Of a stretch of 44,520 nucleotides of DNA, positions 26,386 through 35,224 are shown piece after piece. Within the stretch, counting starts at the first letter, position 1, and every line of letters begins with the position of its first letter. The notes beneath the pieces are model-generated. The model saw nothing but the letters and a program-made list of their open reading frames with translations, ran no database searches and was not told the origin of the DNA. The DNA is taken from NCBI GenBank assembly GCA_011523785.1, contig WTFW01000093.1:1-44520 (forward strand). Direction: 5' to 3'. Position numbers and translations under genes: made by a program. The DNA is from Chloroflexota bacterium (lineage in GTDB: Bacteria; Chloroflexota; UBA11872).

Positions 26386-28170
26386 CTAGGTCAGCGCCCG
26401 CCGGCGGAAAGTCCGGCCCAGGCGGGTCAGGTCCGAGCGGGCGTCCGGCGCCTCCAGCAATGAAATGCCGGCGAACGTGGTGAAGATCGGGTCGGGAATT
26501 CCGTGGTCGGCGAAAACGAACCAGCGTTCAACGCCCAGCCGCCGTCCGCGCGACTCCAGCCAGTCCAGCGCGTCGCCGAGAAACGCATCGATCAGATCGG
26601 CGCGAAAACGGCCCGCGGGCGCGACCAGCAGTTCCCCATCCGGTCCGTCCTCCACCCGCCAGTCGTCGTAACCCCAGATAATGGCGAACTCGGTCAGCCA
26701 GATGGGGCGTCCCCGCTGCGCCGGAATCGAGTCCAGGTAGGCCCGCAGGCCCTCCAGCTGCGTTTGCAGCACCGAGACGTCCGTCATGGGCGGATCGACC
26801 CAGTCGATCTCGTAGGCGTGAATGCCCCAGGTGTCGATCGGCGGCTCCGTGCCTCGCAATTCCCGGTACGCCGCCCGAAACCCGTCAATCCACTCGCGCC
26901 CCGTCAGGTCGTCGCCGGCGCAGCCCCGGCAGCGGAAATCGAAGTTCAGCGTGTTCGGCGCCACGATCCGGGCCGAGGGATCGCCCGACCGGATGGCTGT
27001 CACCACCCGGTCAAAGAACGCCGCATAAGCCCGCGGACTCAGGTTGTCCTGCAGGCCCGTGTTTGGCTCATTGCCGATCGCCCAGGCCGCCCCCGGATGC
27101 CGCGCCGCCAGCGCTCGCAACTCGGCCGCTGACGGTTCGTTGTTCGGCCGAACCACGGCCATCTTCTCCGTCCCCGGCGGCGCGTCGTCCAGGCTGGCGC
27201 TGTAGTCCAGGTAGCTGCGGGCGCCGGTTCGAACCAGCACGTTTCGCACGCTGCCGGAGTCGTGACCGTGCAGGACAACGACGCCGTACCGCCAGTCACC
27301 TGCAATCGACCGCGACGTCGTGTCGGTCGCGGGAAGGAACGCGTCGGTCAAGTCCGAGTCCGGTAGCTCGGCGGGACGGCGCATGCCCAGGGGAAAGTGC
27401 GGCGCGTACTGCCGCAGCAGCGGGTTGTCGGCCGCGGCCGTGGCCAGGCCCGCGCTCAGCCGCTCTCCGGTCATCAGCGACTTGAGGTAGTCGCCAAGCG
27501 GCAGACCGTTCGTGGCCCCGGTCGTCGCCGAGTAGTACATGACGCCGCGCTGAAACCGCTGGTACACGAATCCGGCGTTCGCCGGATCCGGCATCGGACG
27601 GCTGCGTGGAAAGCCCCAAAACTCCAGTGCGGCCAACTCTTGTAGGGGTCGGGGGATCCCGGGCGGCGCGGCGGCCAGAAACTGTCGGAGGAAACCGACC
27701 TCCCGGCCCTGCCAGGAATCCGGGACGTGCGCTCGAATAAACGCCCGTATGGCGTCGGTGTAGCCCGACGAGCCGGCTTTTGGCGCGGCTGAAATCAGAT
27801 CATCGTCGACTTGCGGAATCGTTAGTTCGCCAAACCGTCGGTAGTCCAGGTAGGGCCACTGCAGGATGTTCAGGCCGCGCGGCGAGCCGTCGGGTCCGAT
27901 CCGGATGCCCTGCCGCTGGAAAAGCTGAACCTCGATCCCATACAGCGTGAACACGTTGCTGATCGGAAACCCAAACGTCGCCACGCCCCCATGGGATTCG
28001 TAATAGGCGCGAAGCTTCGGGTTCCAGACGCCGAAGCCCGTCTCCGGAAAAAACCAGGCATCGGGCTCATCTGCTTGGGCTGCGCCCGCCGCCACCGCCG
28101 CTAGCAGCGCCGCGACCACCGGGGCCACCAGTGTTCGCCAGCATCGCCGCCAGCCGTGACAACCTCGCAT
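26386..28170 (-). CDS. secreted glycoside hydrolase-like protein with FGFP-type repeat
   Basis: 594 residues. A signal peptide runs to about residue 32 (VAAGAAQA before DEPDAW). The N-terminal half has the Chloroflexota-type repeat YYESHGGVATFGFPISN ... FQRQGIRIGPDG and a second, weaker one (GFVYQRFQRGVMYYSATTG). The C-terminal half is a TIM-barrel glycosidase of clan GH-A type: AIGNEPN with the likely acid/base Glu368, HAYEIDWVD, and WLTEFAI with the likely nucleophile Glu494 (126 residues apart, a normal gap). Both residues are present, so activity is plausible. It could trim or remodel the polymer made by the cluster. It shares one base (TGATG) with the upstream gene. Confidence 0.75.
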   Translation of the reverse strand: MRGCHGWRRCWRTLVAPVVAALLAAVAAGAAQADEPDAWFFPETGFGVWNPKLRAYYESHGGVATFGFPISNVFTLYGIEVQLFQRQGIRIGPDGSPRGLNILQWPYLDYRRFGELTIPQVDDDLISAAPKAGSSGYTDAIRAFIRAHVPDSWQGREVGFLRQFLAAAPPGIPRPLQELAALEFWGFPRSRPMPDPANAGFVYQRFQRGVMYYSATTGATNGLPLGDYLKSLMTGERLSAGLATAAADNPLLRQYAPHFPLGMRRPAELPDSDLTDAFLPATDTTSRSIAGDWRYGVVVLHGHDSGSVRNVLVRTGARSYLDYSASLDDAPPGTEKMAVVRPNNEPSAAELRALAARHPGAAWAIGNEPNTGLQDNLSPRAYAAFFDRVVTAIRSGDPSARIVAPNTLNFDFRCRGCAGDDLTGREWIDGFRAAYRELRGTEPPIDTWGIHAYEIDWVDPPMTDVSVLQTQLEGLRAYLDSIPAQRGRPIWLTEFAIIWGYDDWRVEDGPDGELLVAPAGRFRADLIDAFLGDALDWLESRGRRLGVERWFVFADHGIPDPIFTTFAGISLLEAPDARSDLTRLGRTFRRRALT

Positions 28171-29360
28171 CAGACCCCGTCGGCGGGAATCGGTGGAGAT
28201 CCGGCGCCGGCCTCGCCGTTGGCCGCCAGCATGGCCATGAACTCGCGGCCGATCGGCCGGATACTGACTTCCCCGGTCGCGTCGTTCATCCGGAGCTTCA
28301 GATGCTGGAAGTACTGGTCGGTGAATCCGGGCGCCGCGGCCAGCGTTTCCGTGATTGGGAATCCCAGGACGTCGACTCCACCCAGGGCCACAAACTTCGT
28401 GAGGAAGGCGCCGCTCAGGTTGTGGCCGGTCTGCGCGAAATAGCGGCCCTCGCCCGAGTTCGCCACCGGCGGATCGGGCCCAACGAATCGCCCGTTCTCA
28501 CCGCGAACCCAGTGCGTCGCCAGCACCGGCTGAATCTCGAATCCCGTGCCGGCCAGCTCCGGGTGGTACCCCAGCACGCCGTTGGCGCAGACCTGGATGT
28601 ATACGCCTGATCCCGTCGGCGCCTCGACAATCGTGCCGGCCGATCCCACTTCCGCGAAGAAGCCGTGGGTCAGGCAGGGCCCCCAGGTCAACTCGCCGCC
28701 GGTCGACGCGTAGTATGTCGCGAGTTCTGGAATAACGGGCTTCGTTCCGGTTCCTACCACGAACGTGCCCGGTTCCGTAAACACGAACTCCACGCACACC
28801 GCCCCACGTTCCAGTTCTGCGTTTACAAGACGGCCGGGGTCAACGTCCAGCGACTCCAGGCCTACCCCGGGCGGCTTTGCCGACGACGGGAAACAAAGCC
28901 TGGCCAGTTGCGCACGGGTCAGCGACTCCGCCATCGTGCCCCGGCCCGTGGCGCCCACGCTGATTTGCAGGCCGATCATCGGCTGCCCACCCCTCGTCGC
29001 GTCGATGAACCGATCGGCGACCGCGGATATCGTTGATGGCTGCCGTTGACGGCTCGGGTTGGACTCCCGTGTTGAGACGTCAATTAGGCGCACACTGGCT
29101 TGCGGACGGTCCGTAGTCTCCGCGCCGCCCGAGTAGGGCTTTACAAGGACTGCGTACTCGTCCGAAGGAGGTGCTGGGATCGCGACTGGCGGAGTAAGCG
29201 CGGGCCCCGTCTGACCAATCGCTTCTTGGGGGCGGGAGGCGAAAAGCGCTGCCGCGACACCCAGCGACACCGCGACGACGGTCCACCCAGCCAGCAGGCG
29301 CGTGATGCGAAACAGGGTCGTCGCTTGCCGCCAGCGGTCGCTCGATGCACTACGGCTCAC
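28170..29360 (-). CDS. membrane-anchored repeat protein of unknown function
   Basis: 396 residues from a GTG at 29360 that lies inside the end of the lipoprotein gene (11-base overlap). One N-terminal membrane segment (about 22-44) is followed by a Pro-rich linker. The C-terminal 170 residues contain two blocks of the type seen in its neighbour: YYASTGGELTWGPCLTHGFF and RYFAQTGHNLSGAFLTKF ... LGFPITE. The same FGFPxxN/LGFPITE signature links this protein to the secreted glycosidase-like gene, pointing to a shared ligand, perhaps the glycan itself. No catalytic motif is visible. Confidence 0.7.
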   Translation of the reverse strand: MSRSASSDRWRQATTLFRITRLLAGWTVVAVSLGVAAALFASRPQEAIGQTGPALTPPVAIPAPPSDEYAVLVKPYSGGAETTDRPQASVRLIDVSTRESNPSRQRQPSTISAVADRFIDATRGGQPMIGLQISVGATGRGTMAESLTRAQLARLCFPSSAKPPGVGLESLDVDPGRLVNAELERGAVCVEFVFTEPGTFVVGTGTKPVIPELATYYASTGGELTWGPCLTHGFFAEVGSAGTIVEAPTGSGVYIQVCANGVLGYHPELAGTGFEIQPVLATHWVRGENGRFVGPDPPVANSGEGRYFAQTGHNLSGAFLTKFVALGGVDVLGFPITETLAAAPGFTDQYFQHLKLRMNDATGEVSIRPIGREFMAMLAANGEAGAGSPPIPADGV

Positions 29361-30189
29361 GTATCGCCGCCGATCCGACCGGAGTCTGAACGAGCCGCTG
29401 AAGCAGTGAGCGGCCCCAGCCGTCGGTGATCTGATCGCCCCATACCAGCACGAGGGTGAGCGTGGTCTGGTGCCGACGGGCGGACCATGTCTCCAGGACG
29501 CTGTGGGTGCGGCTTCCGTCCAGGGCTATAAACCAGCCGGCTTGCAGGGTGCGGGTCGCGGTGAGACCCAGGGCGAGTTCGTGGCTGGAGGATGGGGTCC
29601 GCGTCAGCGTCGCGATGAGACCCAGCTGGCTCGCCGCTCCGCTATTAGCCAGGATCTCCTGGCCGGCGGCCGCGTCGGCTACCGCGGCAGAGCGGGCTGC
29701 GGATTCGACGCTGTGGTGCCGCGTCAACCGGGCGATAGCGGCCAACGGGCCGCCGCGTTCGATCCGTTCGTCGCGCAGCTTGGCGCGCTCGCTGAAGCCG
29801 AACCCGACCACAGCAACACTGACTTGGCCTGCCGGACCATGCCCACGACCGGCATCCCACACTAAGGCGAGTAGTTCGAAGTAGTTTGGTCCCAAATCTG
29901 CGGCAACGGGCAGTCGTAGGATTGATTGCGTCCTGCCGCCTGACGTGTCGCCACGCTGTCTATCCGCCGATGACGACGAGTCACCCAACCTCCCAGTGTG
30001 CGCAACCCTGGGAGCTAAGAGCGCAGCCCGCGGATCCTGCGAAGCCGGAGTCGTCGGATTTGACAGCACGGCCGATGGAGTGATTGCCGCTTCAGGGCTG
30101 AGCTGCAGCTCGGATTGGACTGGTGCGCACGCGGCGAGCAGCGCAACCGTGCCGATCACGGCCAGCCGAATTCCGCTGCTTGGCCGCAT
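29350..30189 (-). CDS. putative lipoprotein of unknown function
   Basis: 279 residues from ATG 30189, two bases after the DUF4012 stop; longer frames start inside DUF4012. The N-terminus MRPSSGIRLAVIGTVALLAAC has a lipobox LAAC with Cys21, so it should be lipid-anchored outside the membrane. The rest has repeated short strands (LPVAADLGPNYFELLALVWDAG, QVSVAVVGFGF, TLTLVLVWGDQ) without a recognised domain. Context suggests a role in assembling or presenting the polysaccharide. Confidence 0.65.
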   Translation of the reverse strand: MRPSSGIRLAVIGTVALLAACAPVQSELQLSPEAAITPSAVLSNPTTPASQDPRAALLAPRVAHTGRLGDSSSSADRQRGDTSGGRTQSILRLPVAADLGPNYFELLALVWDAGRGHGPAGQVSVAVVGFGFSERAKLRDERIERGGPLAAIARLTRHHSVESAARSAAVADAAAGQEILANSGAASQLGLIATLTRTPSSSHELALGLTATRTLQAGWFIALDGSRTHSVLETWSARRHQTTLTLVLVWGDQITDGWGRSLLQRLVQTPVGSAAIREP

Positions 30190-30191
30190 GC

Positions 30192-32018
30192 CTACGAGCC
30201 CGGTTCCCGAATCACCAGATCGGTGGTTAGCCGTCCGTCGAAGACAACGCCCTGCGGCGTCTCCACCGTCAGCCGGTGCCCGTCGGTTCCGGGCTGCTTG
30301 GATACGTGCAGCGCGTAGCTGCTCGCACTCCAGCGCGCAGCCAGAAGGGGCGGCAGCCAATACCGGAACTGCACCTGGCGCTGTCCACCGGGCGGCAGAT
30401 CCAGGAATCCCGAGAACTCGGTGAGCCCGTTCACTTGGCGCGCAGGCTGAGCGCCGGTCAGTCCCGACACCGATATGAGACGTGTACCGGCCGGGACGTA
30501 TACCCGCAGGTAGTCCGCCAGGCGCCCGTTAGCGTCGGCCGGCGAGTTCACGTTGACGTAGTCGATCGTCAGCGTTGCGCGTCCGGTCTTCGGATTCGCG
30601 TGGTAGTGCACGGTCTGTTCGGTCGATCGGAATGGCGCTCCGTGGTCGATCTGGGCGTCGACTACGTACAGCAGGTCGTCAGGGACCGCCGGCAGACGTC
30701 CACCCGCACCAACGCCATCTACCAGGTCCTGTGCAGCCGGGTCCTTAAACGCGGCCATCAGGTGCTTCTCGCCCACCATGGCCTGGAGGGCGCCAATGAC
30801 CGCCTGCGGATCACTTCGCAGGCGGTCGGTGATCGCACTGAGCAGGGCCGACGTCAGTTCGGCGTAGAACGGCCGGGCGCTGAACCAGGCTCGACGGTCG
30901 CCGGTGGAATGGGCGTAGTGTTCCAGCACGGTGTACGCGTTGGCGCTGCTGATCCGCACCGCATGCCCCGGAATTTCAATCGGGCCGATGGCAGCCAACA
31001 GGATGCCCAGCGCCTGCTGGTCGAATGCAAGCATGCCGTCAACTGGCGCAATGCCGTTTAGCGCCAGAAACCGCTGGATTTCGTCCGCAGACGCCCGAAA
31101 ATCTGGATGCCAGTTCGCGTCGCGAAGGTTCCAGTCGCGCATGCCCTGGTAGCGGCGGAAGGGCGGCGGCGGCGGAACGCGCGGGCGGGTCGGATTCTCG
31201 ACCAGGTAGCTGCGCAGATACGTCAGGTCTCGCGCTTCGCCGTCCGCGAGTGTCACAAACGCAATATTGCCAATGAATCCGCCGGTCGGCCGCAGCTCGT
31301 CGCTCTTTTGCGCCAGGAGCAGGTAGCGCTTAGGCGTCGGCGAGCCAAGCGCCTGCGGCGCCAGCAACGCAGCACGGAGTGCGGCGTGCAGGGCCTCGAT
31401 CGAGTCTCGAAGCGCCTTCGTGTGCGGGTCGCCCACGTGACCACCCGGAGCAGACACTAGGGTGTCCAGCCGGGCGCTGGCGCGCTCGACAAGTGCCAGT
31501 TGACCGCGAATTGATTCGCGCTCGGTCTTGAGGGTTTCGACCAGTGCCGGAAGTGGCTCGTCCCGCGATTCGCCCGTACCCGTGAGCCGGTCCAAGAGAC
31601 CTGCAGCCACGTCCAACGACATCGCGCCAGCCGAGCTGAGGTCAACGTGAATCGCTAGCAGCGCCTGGGTCTCCTCAATCCGGCGCCTGAGGGGCGGGAC
31701 GATGGATGCGACCGCCAGGGCAGGCCCGTAGCGATCCAGTCGGCGCTCAATCTCGGACAGTCGTGCGGCGGCGGACTCCAGGGTGTCGCCGCCGTCGCGC
31801 AATGCGTCGGCATCGGCGATGGCGCTGTCGACATGCCAGCGGACATCGCCGACCGAATCGACTGTGGCCCTGGCCTCCAACGCGAGCCGCACCAGATCGA
31901 AGGCGGTGAGGCCGACGAGCGCAAGCGTGGTGGTCAGAAAGACCCAGATTAGCCACCGGTGCAGCCGCACACGGCTGGCCCGACTTGTGAAGCCGTGTAG
32001 CGGACTAGGCGGCGCCAC
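30192..32018 (-). CDS. DUF4012 membrane-anchored extracellular protein
   Basis: 608 residues. An N-terminal membrane segment (about 22-45) is followed by a predicted coiled coil (about 50-220, with ARLSEIERRLDRYG and LKTERESIRGQLALVERASARL) and then the DUF4012 domain with its hallmark SDELRPTGGFIGN (about 238-250) and RDANWHPDFRASADE (about 297-311). DUF4012 proteins recur beside exopolysaccharide genes in Actinobacteria and Chloroflexi, with no settled activity. The gene overlaps the priming sugar transferase by 14 bases, so the two are translated together. Topology predicts the bulk outside the cell. Confidence 0.9.
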   Translation of the reverse strand: MAPPSPLHGFTSRASRVRLHRWLIWVFLTTTLALVGLTAFDLVRLALEARATVDSVGDVRWHVDSAIADADALRDGGDTLESAAARLSEIERRLDRYGPALAVASIVPPLRRRIEETQALLAIHVDLSSAGAMSLDVAAGLLDRLTGTGESRDEPLPALVETLKTERESIRGQLALVERASARLDTLVSAPGGHVGDPHTKALRDSIEALHAALRAALLAPQALGSPTPKRYLLLAQKSDELRPTGGFIGNIAFVTLADGEARDLTYLRSYLVENPTRPRVPPPPPFRRYQGMRDWNLRDANWHPDFRASADEIQRFLALNGIAPVDGMLAFDQQALGILLAAIGPIEIPGHAVRISSANAYTVLEHYAHSTGDRRAWFSARPFYAELTSALLSAITDRLRSDPQAVIGALQAMVGEKHLMAAFKDPAAQDLVDGVGAGGRLPAVPDDLLYVVDAQIDHGAPFRSTEQTVHYHANPKTGRATLTIDYVNVNSPADANGRLADYLRVYVPAGTRLISVSGLTGAQPARQVNGLTEFSGFLDLPPGGQRQVQFRYWLPPLLAARWSASSYALHVSKQPGTDGHRLTVETPQGVVFDGRLTTDLVIREPGS

Positions 32019-32613
32019 GGCGAGAGAGGACCGCAGGAATCGTGCGCGCCAGGATGACCAGGTCGAGCGCGAGCGATTGACGCTGGATATAGAGGAGATC
32101 GGTCGCGACCAGCCGTCGAAACGTCGAGCACCCGCGAGAGGTCACCTGCTGGAGGCCTGTGATTCCGGGTCGAACTGCGAGGCGACGCTTGGCTCGCGTG
32201 TCGTATTGCTGGAACTCATAGGTCAGTGGCGGACGTGGCCCCACGAGGCTCATGTCGCCGCGCAGCACGTTCAGCAACTGGGGAAACTCGTCCAGACTCC
32301 AGACGCGAAGCAGACGACCAACGCGGGTTAGGCGCGGATCATCGAGCAGTTTTCCTTGGGGGCATCTTCCCTGGATGTACGAGGCGATGAATGCCACGTG
32401 CAGGCCCTTCGGCGCGCTCGCTCGCATGGTTCGGAACTTGTAGTAGCGGAACGGTCGGCAATCCCGACCGTGAACCACCGCGCTGTAGAGCACCGGACCG
32501 GGTGAGTCCAGCTTGATTAGGGTGGCGATCAAGAGCCAGAGCGGTAGCCCTGCAAGCAGCAGAGACAACGCGAGGCCAAGGTCAACGGCGCGCTTGGCGG
32601 ATTTGTACGTCAC
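32005..32613 (-). CDS. priming sugar-phosphate transferase (bacterial sugar transferase)
   Basis: 202 residues from GTG 32613. It is the short, monotopic form of the family: one membrane helix (LGLALSLLLAGLPLWLLIATL, about 11-31), then the DSPGPVLYS ... RYYKFRTM segment, the catalytic SLDEFPQLLNVLRGDMSLVGPRP block, and a tail with RPGITGLQQV. These enzymes transfer a sugar-1-phosphate from a nucleotide sugar to undecaprenyl phosphate, the first step of repeat-unit assembly. This makes the cluster self-sufficient for initiation. The start lies 126 bases after the GT2 stop, the only sizeable gap in the cluster. Confidence 0.92.
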   Translation of the reverse strand: MTYKSAKRAVDLGLALSLLLAGLPLWLLIATLIKLDSPGPVLYSAVVHGRDCRPFRYYKFRTMRASAPKGLHVAFIASYIQGRCPQGKLLDDPRLTRVGRLLRVWSLDEFPQLLNVLRGDMSLVGPRPPLTYEFQQYDTRAKRRLAVRPGITGLQQVTSRGCSTFRRLVATDLLYIQRQSLALDLVILARTIPAVLSRRGAA

Positions 32614-32681
32614 CTACGGGCGGCCTGCGGTCACGGTGAGGTCTCACTGCGCACCGCGCTATGTGCGGGTCCGGCCGCCCG

Positions 32682-32701
32682 AACATCCCGAGGGGGATGT
32701 T
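32682..32701 (-). terminator. stem-loop between GT2 and the sugar transferase
   Basis: AACATCCC and GGGATGTT form a perfect 8-base stem with a 4-base GAGG loop, in the 126-base gap between the GT2 stop (32740) and the sugar-transferase start (32613). No T-tract follows on the minus strand, so it may be an attenuator or processing site as easily as a terminator. A second promoter in this gap is possible. Confidence 0.35.
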
Positions 32702-32739
32702 TCCCTGAACCTGTCGGGTCCGCCCTTAGTTTGTCACAT

Positions 32740-33912
32740 CTACTGCTGTCGACGAGCCGAGGATTCTTGGACGCGCGACATCGGCTGCGGTGGACGCACG
32801 GGCTTCCAGCTGTCGATTGGTCTGCGTGCTATGTAGCGTGCGAGGCCGATCAGGGCAGCCAGGTTTGCCAACAGTGCGTATCCGGCAACTTGAACCACAG
32901 TTCCGAGAGAGCGACTGGTTGAAGCTGAGAGCCCGGCTAGAGCGAGGCCAACGGCCCACACTGTTGGTGTGACTCTCATACGGGTCGGGCGTGCCGAAAC
33001 GACTAGCGTGATGGCGCCCGCAATCATGACTGATGGCGCCGCAATGCGAAGCAGCTTGTGTCCGGCCAACTTCCACCAGAGGTCGCCACTTGAGGGGCCG
33101 AGAATTCCCGGGAGGCTTGCCAGTGCAAACAGGGCGCCAGAGGTCGTGCGAACTCGGGCCGTGAGAGATTCCCTCGCGATTGGCAATTCAGGTTCTGTTG
33201 TTCTGGCTTCCGGCGCGATAACGATTCGCCCTGCGGATTGGGCCGCTCGCAGCGAAATCAGCAGATCATCCGCCGCTCCGGCAACGGGCGATGCGTCCAC
33301 TGCTGACGTCCGCACGGCGAACAGCGCCCCGTCCGCGCCGGCGATAGAGCCGCTGGCGCTTTCAAGCGTGCGGATCCAGCGTTCGTATCGCCAGTAGGTC
33401 GCTTCGGGACCAGCGTTAATGTGCTTGGCCCCCGAGACTGCGGCCACGGATGGGTCGGCCAGGGGAGCAACGAGGTGGCGAAGCGCGTCGCGTTCGAGCA
33501 GCACATTGGCGTCCGTGAACGCGATGACCTCGCCGCGCGCATGCGGAAGGGCGGCGCGGATGGCGGCCAGTTTGCCCCGCTGTCGAGGCAATTCGATGAC
33601 CTGGAGGCGGTCATCACCGGCCGCGCGGGCAGCGTCCGCTGTGTCGTCGGTGCAACCGTCGCAGACCACGGTGCATGTGTATGTACCAGGTGCGTAGTCC
33701 TGTTCAAAGACGTTGCGGACTTTCGCGCCGATCAGCGCCGCCTCGTTATGCGCGGCGATCACGACTGCGACGAGTGGCTTGTGGTTCGGGTCAGTGAGGT
33801 ATGGGCGGGGTTGAAGGATTGCCGCCGCCCACACCAGCGCGGGATAGCCTCCGTAGGCGGCCACGGGAACACCGACCAACGCGCCAAGCCCGAGTAGCCG
33901 GCGGATTTTCAC
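32740..33912 (-). CDS. membrane glycosyltransferase, family 2
   Basis: 390 residues from GTG 33912, which overlaps the upstream stop as GTGA. An N-terminal hydrophobic segment is followed by a GT-A domain (about 45-270): VVIAAHNEAALIGAK, VVCDGCTDDTAD, and the metal-binding FTDAN at the DxD position, then GADGALFAVR and ADDLLIS. Three or so membrane segments close the protein (LLRIAAPSVMIAGAITLV, VWAVGLALAGLS, YALLANLAALIGLARYI). This is the architecture of processive or single-addition GT2 enzymes that build exopolysaccharide on lipid carriers. Sugar specificity cannot be read. Confidence 0.9.
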   Translation of the reverse strand: MKIRRLLGLGALVGVPVAAYGGYPALVWAAAILQPRPYLTDPNHKPLVAVVIAAHNEAALIGAKVRNVFEQDYAPGTYTCTVVCDGCTDDTADAARAAGDDRLQVIELPRQRGKLAAIRAALPHARGEVIAFTDANVLLERDALRHLVAPLADPSVAAVSGAKHINAGPEATYWRYERWIRTLESASGSIAGADGALFAVRTSAVDASPVAGAADDLLISLRAAQSAGRIVIAPEARTTEPELPIARESLTARVRTTSGALFALASLPGILGPSSGDLWWKLAGHKLLRIAAPSVMIAGAITLVVSARPTRMRVTPTVWAVGLALAGLSASTSRSLGTVVQVAGYALLANLAALIGLARYIARRPIDSWKPVRPPQPMSRVQESSARRQQ

Positions 33913-35201
33913 TCGGTGACCTTGGCTTCTCGTGGCAGACGGCCGCAGGCAAGACCAAGGCCGAGTACCAGCCAGATCGGCAAACCGCCGCGCGCTCCCG
34001 GCGCGATGGTGTCGGTGAGGCCGTACACAACGTAGGCCAGCAGCGAGCCTGCGAGGCCGACTGCAAGCATCTGCAGTGACCTGTCCCTGGAATCTCGCGC
34101 AGTGAGGATCAGACCACGGACGACGAGAGCAAGCAGAAGGCCCAGAAGCAGGCTGCCGGGAAGGCCGAGGTCCAGCAGCGCCTGCAGCACGAAGTTGTGG
34201 GCGTGAGGAATGTGCGGGGCGACTGAGGCGCCGATGTCGGGAAAGGCGGCTTTGAGGACGAGCGGGAACTGGCCGGGTCCAACGCCGGTGTAGAGATACT
34301 CGCCGATCAATAGAACGCTGGCCGTCCAAATCCGGAGGCGGCCGGTGAGGGTGTCGGTGGTGGAGTCGAGCGGCACCAGCCAGGTGCTCGCAACGGCCGC
34401 CATCAGGAGCGCGAGACCCAAGCCAAGCGCCACGTGCAGTGCCGTTCGGCCTAATGGCCGTCGCCGCAGCCACGCCGAACGGCTGATCCGCCACCAGCCC
34501 ACAAGGGCCAGGCCCAGCAGCGCGCCCACAAAAGCGCTGCGCGACTGGGTGAGCAGGAGGACGGTTATGGCCAACGCCACGGTTACGGCGGCGAGCCTTC
34601 GGACGTTTCTACTGCTCCCGGTTGCGTCCAGCGACAGCGCCAGTCCCAACGGTGCCAGCAGGGCCAGCGCGCCGCCGATCTGATTTGGCCCGATGCCTCC
34701 GATGCGACCGCCGTGATCCACGACGCGCGGTCCCGCGGGGAGCACAGCGTAGATGCCGTCCAGCGGCAGGAGTTTGCGCTGCGGCCACTCGGTCAGAACC
34801 AGCGCGGCGAGTATGACCAGGGTCGTCAGGCCAACGGCGAGGCCGAGCCACTGGGTTCGAAGCTTGGCTCCGGAGATGGGGTCCAAACCGATGACGTACA
34901 CCAAGGACAACCCCATCAGTGCGCCAAAGAGCTTTGGGGCCGCGGTGTGCCAGTCCCTGACGGCTAGCGCGGTTACCCCGACCCATAGCGCGCAGGCGAT
35001 GACCAATCCATCGGTACGCCTCAGCCCAATGGGCAGTCGCAATATGCGCCGCGCGACCAGCATTGCCGGTAGAAGCGCGAGAGCGAAGCCTCCAGCAGGG
35101 CCGGCGAACCAGATCGCCGGCGCCGTACCTAGCAGGACTATTGCCCCCGCCGTGTCAACGCGTGCGGCCAGCCGGGGCCTCTGGCACTGCCCGTGGCTCA
35201 C
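33909..35201 (-). CDS. O-antigen ligase/polymerase family membrane protein
   Basis: 430 residues, about 11-12 membrane segments. The Wzy_C/WaaL signature is in the large loop: GVGPGQFPLVLKAAFPDI then PHIPHAHNFVLQALLDLGLPG, including the HAHN box. Such proteins either polymerise lipid-linked repeat units (Wzy) or ligate them to another acceptor (WaaL). With no lipid A expected in a Chloroflexota cell, a polymerase or a ligase to a wall or protein acceptor is more likely. It starts 23 bases after the epimerase stop and overlaps the GT2 gene. Confidence 0.9.
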   Translation of the reverse strand: MSHGQCQRPRLAARVDTAGAIVLLGTAPAIWFAGPAGGFALALLPAMLVARRILRLPIGLRRTDGLVIACALWVGVTALAVRDWHTAAPKLFGALMGLSLVYVIGLDPISGAKLRTQWLGLAVGLTTLVILAALVLTEWPQRKLLPLDGIYAVLPAGPRVVDHGGRIGGIGPNQIGGALALLAPLGLALSLDATGSSRNVRRLAAVTVALAITVLLLTQSRSAFVGALLGLALVGWWRISRSAWLRRRPLGRTALHVALGLGLALLMAAVASTWLVPLDSTTDTLTGRLRIWTASVLLIGEYLYTGVGPGQFPLVLKAAFPDIGASVAPHIPHAHNFVLQALLDLGLPGSLLLGLLLALVVRGLILTARDSRDRSLQMLAVGLAGSLLAYVVYGLTDTIAPGARGGLPIWLVLGLGLACGRLPREAKVTE

Positions 35202-35224
35202 TCGGCTCTCGCCATCAGTCGTCG

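Noticed and set aside
27226-27235. GGTTCGAACC as a possible tRNA T-arm.
   Set aside because: It is a short palindrome inside the glycosidase-like gene with no acceptor, D or anticodon arms around it.
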